Shown here: piece after piece, positions 1 to 4,467 of the stretch
Layout of the letters: each line of letters opens with the position of its first letter
Numbering within the stretch: position 1 is the first letter of the stretch
Origin: CADEDH01 sp047971245
GTDB taxonomy: Bacteria > Actinomycetota > Acidimicrobiia > Acidimicrobiales > SZUA-35
DNA length: 5,753 nucleotides
Direction of reading: 5' to 3'
NCBI GenBank assembly: GCA_047971245.1
Contig: JBKDZN010000212.1
Span: forward strand, 1-5,753
The notes under the pieces: model-generated
The model's database searches: none
What the model was told of the DNA's origin: nothing
The model's input: the letters and a program-made list of their open reading frames with translations, nothing else
Position numbers and translations under genes: made by a program

Positions 1-382
1 TCGGCGGCTGGGTGGGTGCCGGGGCCGCCGTGGTGGCCGGCTCGGTGGACGGGGGCAGGGTGGTCGGCGCGGCCGTGGTGCTCGTGGTCGCCGGACGGCG
101 CCACCGGCCCTCGTCGTACGACCGGGCCTCGGCGCTCAGCGCCGTGGTCGGCGCCGCGACCGTCTCGGCCGGCACCTCGGTGGTGGTTTCGGCGAACTGC
201 TGCACCCGGGCCGCGGCCGTGAGCGACAGGGCGACCTCGCCCGTGTCAACCTCGTCGCCGCCGACATCGGCGAAGGCCGAGGCCACCACCAGGCAACCAG
301 CCACGACAGCCATCATGACCGCCACCAGAGCGGCCCTCGTGGGGCGCGCCGCGTTCAAGATATTCCGCATGGGAACTCGCAC
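1..382 (-). CDS. Exported Thr/Pro/Ala-rich protein of unknown function (partial, C-terminus off the left edge)
   Basis: The frame is open from the start to the left edge (127 codons, no stop). The chosen start is GTG at 382, because a GAGGGAG Shine-Dalgarno (minus strand, 392-398) lies 9 bases upstream. ATG at 370, four codons in, is the alternative but has no good ribosome site. Counted from that Met, residues 1-12 are a basic n-region (MRNILNAARPTR) and residues 13-34 are a hydrophobic stretch ending in ASAFA, followed by Asp. This is a convincing Sec signal peptide with likely cleavage after Ala34. A lipobox-like VAGC sits at 23-26, but the hydrophobic run continues past the Cys, so a lipoprotein is less likely. 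The exported part starts acidic (DVGGDEVDTGE) and becomes a Thr/Ala/Pro-rich, probably disordered stretch of the kind that links a wall or membrane anchor to a downstream domain. That domain lies outside the window, so no function can be assigned. The gene is divergent from the monooxygenase. Confidence 0.72.
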   Translation of the reverse strand, partial: MRVPMRNILNAARPTRAALVAVMMAVVAGCLVVASAFADVGGDEVDTGEVALSLTAAARVQQFAETTTEVPAETVAAPTTALSAEARSYDEGRWRRPATTSTTAAPTTLPPSTEPATTAAPAPTQPP

Positions 383-433
383 TGAGGTTCACTCCCTCGC
401 TCGGCCGGCTCCGCCACCGGTCGGACATGTGCT

Positions 434-457
434 GAGCGTCAATTTCGGGCGACGCTC
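434..457. repeat. 7-bp inverted repeat (GAGCGTC / GACGCTC) in the divergent region
   Basis: GAGCGTC at 434-440 and its exact reverse complement at 451-457 are separated by 10 bases. No T-run follows on either strand, so an intrinsic terminator is unlikely. If the minus-strand promoter lies near 480, this would form a hairpin in the 5' leader of the exported-protein mRNA. It could equally be a protein-binding site. Confidence 0.45.
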
Positions 458-472
458 GAATCAGCCTGGGAC

Positions 473-498
473 TGTAACCAGATTACGGATCGGTTACA
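473..498. promoter_or_regulatory. Candidate operator: TGTAACC-N12-GGTTACA
   Basis: A perfect 7-bp inverted repeat (473-479 and 492-498) surrounds a 12-base spacer. The spacer holds a third related half-site, GATTAC (481-486), in direct orientation to GGTTAC with an 11-base offset, close to one helical turn. It sits in the AT-richer island and overlaps the best minus-strand -10 candidate (480-485). Arms of this kind between divergent genes are typical of dimeric repressor sites such as those of TetR- or GntR-type regulators, which are common next to oxygenase genes. No regulator gene is in view, so the family is not assignable. Confidence 0.45.
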
Positions 499-529
499 CA
501 CCTCCAGGTGGCTGAAGTCACAACGAGGG

Positions 530-554
530 GGTCGGACGGCCCACCGACCGTCGG
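530..554. repeat. Overlapping short palindromes in the monooxygenase upstream region
   Basis: GGTCGG (530-535) and CCGACC (544-549) form a 6-bp inverted repeat around an 8-base loop. The second arm also belongs to an 11-base palindrome, CCGAC-C-GTCGG (544-554), so two alternative pairings compete for the same bases. In DNA this GC-rich, short GC palindromes arise easily by chance. This one is recorded as visible structure, with no assigned role. Confidence 0.3.
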
Positions 555-646
555 CGGCCCGATCCGGGATTCGGCCGGCCGGAAGTCGGCTGATTAGGCT
601 GTTCGAAGCTCTAAACACCAAGGGGGGTCAGAACGCCAGGGGGAGT

Positions 647-665
647 GGGACGAGCGCCCGGTCCC
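647..665 (+). promoter_or_regulatory. Leader hairpin 1 upstream of the monooxygenase gene
   Basis: GGGAC (647-651) pairs with GTCCC (661-665) around a 9-base loop. Flanking G-runs (622-627, 639-643) and the C-run (670-674) could extend it into a longer imperfect stem. GCCCGGTCC occurs at 656-664 and again at 701-709, so the 5' arm could instead pair with the later copy, close to the ribosome site. Whether this region is transcribed depends on the unknown start site. Confidence 0.3.
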
Positions 666-676
666 CCGGCCCCCAC

Positions 677-702
677 GCCGACACCGGTCAACCGGCGTCG
701 GC
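677..702 (+). promoter_or_regulatory. Strong leader hairpin just before the monooxygenase ribosome site
   Basis: Bases 677-687 pair with 692-702: ten Watson-Crick pairs and one A-C mismatch (683/696), closed by the tetraloop TCAA (688-691). The stem ends 9 bases before the Shine-Dalgarno at 712. No T-run follows, so it does not look like an intrinsic terminator. Possible roles are mRNA stabilisation, translational control, or an operator read as DNA. Confidence 0.45.
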
Positions 703-711
703 CCGGTCCAC

Positions 712-719
712 AGGAGGAG
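712..719 (+). promoter_or_regulatory. Shine-Dalgarno AGGAGGAG that fixes the GTG start at 727
   Basis: AGGAGGAG is close to a perfect complement of the 16S rRNA 3' end and lies 7-8 bases before GTG 727. The frame has no other start codon nearby upstream, so this site decides the start. It implies efficient translation despite the GTG. Confidence 0.85.
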
Positions 720-726
720 ACCAACC

Positions 727-2559
727 GTGTCTCTGATCGACATGCTCACCGGCGACCCGAACGAAACCCTGGGCTTCGACCCGGGCGAGTTGAAGGCGCG
801 TTACCTGGCCGAACGGGACAAGCGCGTCCGGCCCGACGGCAATGAGCAGTACACCGAGGTGGTCGACGAGTTCGCCCGCTACAACGAGGACCCCTACACC
901 GAACGCACCGAGCGTGACCCCGTGGACGTCGAGGTCGAGGTGGCCGTGGTCGGCGGCGGGTTCGGCGGCCTGCTCATGGGGGGCCGCCTCCGCGAAGCCG
1001 GCTTCGACGACATCCGCGTCATCGAGAAGGCCGGGGACTTCGGCGGCACCTGGTACTGGAACCGATATCCGGGCGCCATGTGCGACGTCGAGTCCTACTG
1101 CTACCTGCCGATGCTGGAGGAGCTGGGTTACATCCCGAAACACAAGTACTCGTTCGCCCCGGAGATCTTCGAGCATTCCAAGGCCATCGCCCGCCACTTC
1201 GACCTCTACCGCAACGCCCTGCTCCAGACCGGTGTCACCCGCATGGAGTGGGACGACGAGGCCGACCGGTGGACCATCTTCACCGACCGGGGCGACACCC
1301 TCCGGGCCCGCTACGTGGCCATGGCCAACGGGCCACTGTCACGCCCGAAACTCCCCGGCATCCCCGGGATCAGCTCGTACCAGGGCCACACCTTCCACAC
1401 GAGCCGCTGGGACTACGACTACACCGGCGGCACCAACGAGGGCGACCTGACCGGCCTGGCCGACAAGAAGGTGGCCATCATCGGCACCGGTGCCACCGCG
1501 GTCCAGTGCATCCCCCATCTCGGGGCTTCGGCCGAACAGCTCTACGTGTTCCAGCGGACCCCGTCATCGGTCGACGTCCGCAACAACCGGGAGACCGATC
1601 CCGAGGATTTCTCCGACCTCAAACCGGGTTGGCAGCAGCGCCGGATGAACAACTTCAACATCCTCGTCAGCGGAGGCGATCAGGACGAGGACCTCGTTTC
1701 CGATGGATGGACCGACATCTTCCGGAACCTGACCGGGATCGCGGCCAAGACCGCGGCCCGCGACCTCGGTCGCCGGCTGACCAGCGCCGAGAAGGGCAAG
1801 CTGATGGAGCTGGCCGACTACCGCAAGATGAACGCCGTCCGGCACCGGGTGGAGGACATCGTGGAGGACCCCGACACCGCGGCCGCCCTCCAACCGTGGT
1901 ACCGGCAGTTCTGCAAGCGGCCCTGTTTCCACGACGAGTACCTGCCCACCTTCAACCGCCCCAACGTGACCCTGGTCGACACCGGGGGTCAGGGCGTGGA
2001 GCGCATCACCGAACGGGGTCTCGTGGCCAACGGGATCGAGTACGAGGTGGACTGCATCATCTTCGCCACCGGCTTCGAGGTGGGCACCAGCTACACCCGT
2101 CGGGCCGGCTACGACATCGTGGGCCGCAATGGTGAAACCCTGAGCGACCGGTGGGCCGACGGGATGCGTACGATGCACGGCCTGGTGAGCCATGGGTTCC
2201 CCAACTGCTTCTTCCTCGGCTTCACCCAGACCGCGGTGACCGTCAACGTCCCCCATGCCCTGAACGAACAGGCCAAACACGTCCGGTACATCCTCGAGCA
2301 CGCCCGAAGCCAGGGCGCGACCACGATCGAGGTGACGGCCGAGGCCGAGCAGGCCTGGATCGATGAGATGAAGGACAAGGCCCGGCTCGGCCAGCGGTTC
2401 TACGCCGAATGCACCCCCGGCTACTACAACAACGAGGGCAAGCTGGGGAACCCGAACGGCTTCTTCGCCGGCACCTATGGGGCCGGGCCCATCCGGTTCT
2501 TCCGCCTGCTCGACGAGTGGCGAGCCGACGGCCGACTCGACGGGTTGGCGCTCGACTAG
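727..2559 (+). CDS. Baeyer-Villiger-type flavin monooxygenase (FAD/NADPH-dependent)
   Basis: Class B flavoprotein monooxygenase of 610 residues. Enzymes of this family use NADPH and O2 to insert oxygen next to a ketone carbonyl, giving esters or lactones. Some act instead on heteroatoms. Visible motifs: FAD-binding Rossmann GGGFGG (76-81), the second family fingerprint GGTWYWNRYPGAMCD (106-120), the fingerprint YQGHTFHTSRWD (218-229), NADPH-binding Rossmann GTGATA (253-258) and FATGF (446-450). The consensus FxGxxxHxxxW(P/D) has Tyr in place of the first Phe, but the central His224 and Trp228 are kept. About 70 residues precede the first Rossmann fold, as in the longer members of the family (about 600 residues, such as cyclopentadecanone or 4-hydroxyacetophenone monooxygenases) and unlike the roughly 540-residue phenylacetone type. 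No signal peptide or membrane segment is seen, so it is probably cytosolic. The gene stands alone on its strand and converges on the WS/DGAT gene. Family assignment is firm. Substrate is unknown. Confidence 0.93.
   Translation: MSLIDMLTGDPNETLGFDPGELKARYLAERDKRVRPDGNEQYTEVVDEFARYNEDPYTERTERDPVDVEVEVAVVGGGFGGLLMGGRLREAGFDDIRVIEKAGDFGGTWYWNRYPGAMCDVESYCYLPMLEELGYIPKHKYSFAPEIFEHSKAIARHFDLYRNALLQTGVTRMEWDDEADRWTIFTDRGDTLRARYVAMANGPLSRPKLPGIPGISSYQGHTFHTSRWDYDYTGGTNEGDLTGLADKKVAIIGTGATAVQCIPHLGASAEQLYVFQRTPSSVDVRNNRETDPEDFSDLKPGWQQRRMNNFNILVSGGDQDEDLVSDGWTDIFRNLTGIAAKTAARDLGRRLTSAEKGKLMELADYRKMNAVRHRVEDIVEDPDTAAALQPWYRQFCKRPCFHDEYLPTFNRPNVTLVDTGGQGVERITERGLVANGIEYEVDCIIFATGFEVGTSYTRRAGYDIVGRNGETLSDRWADGMRTMHGLVSHGFPNCFFLGFTQTAVTVNVPHALNEQAKHVRYILEHARSQGATTIEVTAEAEQAWIDEMKDKARLGQRFYAECTPGYYNNEGKLGNPNGFFAGTYGAGPIRFFRLLDEWRADGRLDGLALD
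2556..2559. other. Shared CTAG: convergent stop codons overlapping by 4 bp
   Basis: The monooxygenase stop is TAG at 2557-2559, and the WS/DGAT stop is TAG read on the minus strand at 2558-2556. The palindrome CTAG therefore supplies both stops. No intergenic DNA remains, so any transcription terminator must lie inside one of the two coding regions. Confidence 0.95.
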
Positions 2560-4355
2560 GCCGTCCCGTCGCCGGCGCCGCGAGCCGCGGCGCCGCGAGC
2601 CGGCGCCTTCTTCGACGCGGAGGTCTTGGTCGACCGCTTCTTGGCGGCGGTCTTCCGGGCCCCGCTCTTCTTCGTGCCCGCCTTCCGGGCCCCGGTTTTC
2701 TTGGCCCCGGCCTTCCCGGCCCCGTGGTTGCTGTCCCCCGCCTTGTCGGTGGCCGGGGCCGGGGCGGGTGCCGACGCCGCGGTGGCGTCGCCGTTACCGG
2801 TCCCGCCCGTGTCATTGCCGCCGGTCGGGGCGTCGCTCGTGGATCCGGTGTCGGGTGCGTCCGCGGCCGGTGGGACGGGTGCCGCCTCCGGCGCCGGGTC
2901 GGTCTCGTCGCTCGGAGCGACCAGGGCGACCAGGTCGTCCAGCTCATCGATCATCATGTCGACCAGGTCCCAGACGTCGGGCACCAGGGTGCGGTCGCCG
3001 ACCACCCCGAAGTCCAGCTTGTCCTCGTAGGACTGGACGGTGATGTTGAGCCCCTGGCCCTCGCCGATGGCCGACACCGGGTAGTAGTGGACCAGCTTGG
3101 CCGGGCCGAGGTAGAGGGCGTGGCGGGGACCCGGGACATTGGAGATGATCAGGTTGACCGGGGTGGCCATCCGATCGCCCATCCGCAGCCGCGTCATCAG
3201 GCCGGCCGCCTGGGTGAACACCGCGGGCGGCGAGAACTGGCTGAAGTCCTGGAGGGCGTCGGCCGGGATGAGCTGGAAGCTCTCCTTGGCCTCGTCCATG
3301 GCCTCATGGGCGAACTTGAGCCGTTCGGCCGGATCCTCCAGGTGGGTCGGCAACGGGGCCACCAGGGACGACACCCGGTTGGTCCAGGTGTCCTCTTCCT
3401 CACCGGTGCGGATCGACACCGGGACCGCCGCCTGCAAGGGCCGGTCGGTCAGCATGTTGTGGCGGCGCAGGTAGCGGCGCAGTGCACCGCCACACACCGC
3501 CATCACCACTTCGTTGAACGTGACCCACGCGGCGTTCTTCACCGTATTCACATCCGACAGGCGGGTGCTGCGGAACGAAAACCGGCGGGAGGCGGTGATG
3601 CTCTTGTTGAACGGTGTCGGCGGGGCGGAGGCCGCGGGACCCTGACCGGCTGCCGTACCCTGACCGGCCCAGTCGAACATGCTCATCATCGACCGGGTGA
3701 GCTCGGCCGGGCCCCGCTCCATGGCGATGGCCGACGCCTCCCGCATGGCCCGCATCTGGGCCTTCATGAACCGCTCGGGCCGGCTGGCGAAGTTCAGCAT
3801 TGTCCGCCCGACCATTTCCTCGGGCGACGGCACCCGCTCGGTGGCGGGCACCGCGCCGAGCTCGGGGACGGGCTGGTCCTTGTCGGGCGACAGCATCATC
3901 GTCAGCATCTCTGCCCCGGCGGCGCCGTCGATGGTGGCGTGATGGATCTTGATCAGGGTCGCCCACCGACCGCTTTCGAGTCCTTCGATGACGTAGGCCT
4001 CCCACAGGGGCCGGGCCCGGTCACAGGGACGGGAGCTGATGCGGGCCACCTGGTCGGCCAGCTCGATGTCGCTGCCGGGCGGGGGGATACCGATGTGGCG
4101 GACGTGGAAGTCGAGGTCGAACGCCGGATCCTCCACCCACCACGGGTGGTCCATCTGGAACGGTACCTCGACCAGGCGGCGCCGGAACGGTTCCAGCAAC
4201 GGCAGCCGGGCCTCGATATGGGCCCGGAACGTCTCGTACGGCTTGAAGTCCTCGTCGTCCGGCCGGTCGTAGATGGCCAGACTACTGACATGACCAAACG
4301 TGGTCGGCGTCTCCATGTAGAGGAAACCCGCGTCCATTCCCGTCAGCTGCTTCAC
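2556..4355 (-). CDS. Wax ester synthase/diacylglycerol acyltransferase (WS/DGAT) with an H1-like lysine-rich C-terminal tail
   Basis: Acyl-CoA-dependent O-acyltransferase that makes wax esters or triacylglycerol, usually at the membrane or lipid-droplet surface. The start is GTG 4355, giving MKQLTGMDAGFLYMETP, the typical family N-terminus. The frame is open further upstream, but that part overlaps the patatin gene and has no start in the gap. The ribosome site is weak (AAAGAAGA, about 7 bases away). Motifs: PLW (116-118), the active-site HHATIDG (138-144, second His catalytic) and SNVPGP (405-410). The usual Asn-Asp pair is Asn281-Glu282 (TFNEVVMAVCGGALRRYL). The enzyme domain ends near 481, a normal family length. 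Residues 482-537 form an Ala/Pro/Gly linker with ten acidic and no basic residues. Residues 538-599 hold 13 Lys and 5 Arg against 2 acidic residues, with five-residue repeats. The gene lies 112 bases downstream of the patatin gene on the same strand, possibly as an operon. Confidence 0.92.
   Translation of the reverse strand: MKQLTGMDAGFLYMETPTTFGHVSSLAIYDRPDDEDFKPYETFRAHIEARLPLLEPFRRRLVEVPFQMDHPWWVEDPAFDLDFHVRHIGIPPPGSDIELADQVARISSRPCDRARPLWEAYVIEGLESGRWATLIKIHHATIDGAAGAEMLTMMLSPDKDQPVPELGAVPATERVPSPEEMVGRTMLNFASRPERFMKAQMRAMREASAIAMERGPAELTRSMMSMFDWAGQGTAAGQGPAASAPPTPFNKSITASRRFSFRSTRLSDVNTVKNAAWVTFNEVVMAVCGGALRRYLRRHNMLTDRPLQAAVPVSIRTGEEEDTWTNRVSSLVAPLPTHLEDPAERLKFAHEAMDEAKESFQLIPADALQDFSQFSPPAVFTQAAGLMTRLRMGDRMATPVNLIISNVPGPRHALYLGPAKLVHYYPVSAIGEGQGLNITVQSYEDKLDFGVVGDRTLVPDVWDLVDMMIDELDDLVALVAPSDETDPAPEAAPVPPAADAPDTGSTSDAPTGGNDTGGTGNGDATAASAPAPAPATDKAGDSNHGAGKAGAKKTGARKAGTKKSGARKTAAKKRSTKTSASKKAPARGAAARGAGDGTA
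2573..2595 (+). terminator. Candidate U-less hairpin terminator for the monooxygenase, inside the WS/DGAT tail
   Basis: Bases 2573-2582 and 2586-2595 form a perfect 10-bp GC-only stem around the 3-base loop AGC, starting 14 bases after the monooxygenase stop. No T-run follows (GAGCCGGCGCCTTCTTC comes next). GC stems without a U-tract have been proposed as terminators in actinobacteria, but a hairpin may also arise because this sequence encodes an Ala/Arg/Gly-rich repeat. A 13-bp direct repeat, GGCGCCGCGAGCC (2574-2586 and 2589-2601), overlaps it. Confidence 0.4.
2631..2705 (-). repeat. Pentapeptide (15-base) tandem repeat in the WS/DGAT tail
   Basis: WS/DGAT residues 551-575 read AKKTG-ARKAG-TKKSG-ARKTA-AKKRS, five units of a basic pentapeptide (A/T, K/R, K, then small residues). 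At DNA level, CTTCCGGGCCCCG recurs exactly 30 bases apart (2 x 15) on the plus strand, which points to expansion by duplication or slippage. The pattern resembles the C-terminal tails of histone H1 and of mycobacterial HupB. Confidence 0.75.
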
Positions 4356-4467
4356 AGTCTCATCTTCTTTCCGGTGGGCAGCAGACGCGGCGACCTGGTG
4401 CCCACCGACACCGAGGACGCTAGATGGACGAGTTCGCCCGATCGGGGGGAGGATGCGGCACGCACCA
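4356..4467 (-). promoter_or_regulatory. Gap between the patatin and WS/DGAT genes with a 9-bp inverted repeat
   Basis: The 112-base gap holds a perfect 9-bp inverted repeat, CGGTGGGCA (4372-4380) and TGCCCACCG (4399-4407), with an 18-base spacer. It ends just before the weak WS/DGAT ribosome site (4363-4370). As RNA it would be a leader hairpin beside that site, and as DNA it could be an operator. A 10-bp palindrome, CCCGATCGGG, lies at 4437-4446. No U-tailed terminator follows the patatin stop and no strong promoter is evident, so co-transcription with patatin is plausible but unproven. Confidence 0.45.

Larger units (their letters stand above)
383..726. promoter_or_regulatory. Divergent intergenic region with putative back-to-back promoters
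   Basis: These 344 bases separate the starts of two divergent genes, so both promoters should lie here. Two islands are more AT-rich than the surroundings, about 471-500 and 590-620. On the minus strand, TAATCT (480-485) is a fair -10 hexamer, but any -35 (CTGGAG about 16 bases upstream) is weak. On the plus strand, TAGGCT (595-600) or TAAACA (612-617) could serve as -10, again without a recognisable -35. These promoter guesses are weak. The inverted repeats listed separately are directly visible. No tRNA, small RNA or credible small ORF was found. The open frames here lack ribosome sites and coding-like composition. Confidence 0.5.

Noticed and set aside
439..621. Possible 60-codon minus-strand gene in the divergent region
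   Set aside because: It has no ribosome site and no coding-like composition, and it lies across the likely promoters.
622..649. Possible G-quadruplex from G-runs ahead of the monooxygenase
   Set aside because: Only three separate G-runs are present (622-627, 639-643, 647-649), so a fourth would have to come from splitting the first. Hairpin pairing with the nearby C-runs looks at least as likely.
1080..2135. Plus-strand frame of 351 codons overlapping the monooxygenase in another phase
   Set aside because: It is Arg/His/Pro-rich, as expected of an out-of-phase read of high-GC coding DNA. The 727 frame carries all the family motifs.
1564..2301. Minus-strand open frame of 245 codons inside the monooxygenase
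   Set aside because: It is antisense to conserved flavin monooxygenase sequence, and its start has no evident ribosome site.
2631..2705. Short regular repeats considered as a CRISPR array or mobile-element ends
   Set aside because: Units are 15 bases without unique spacers and keep the reading frame, so they are coding repeats. No cas, transposase or integrase gene is present in the window.
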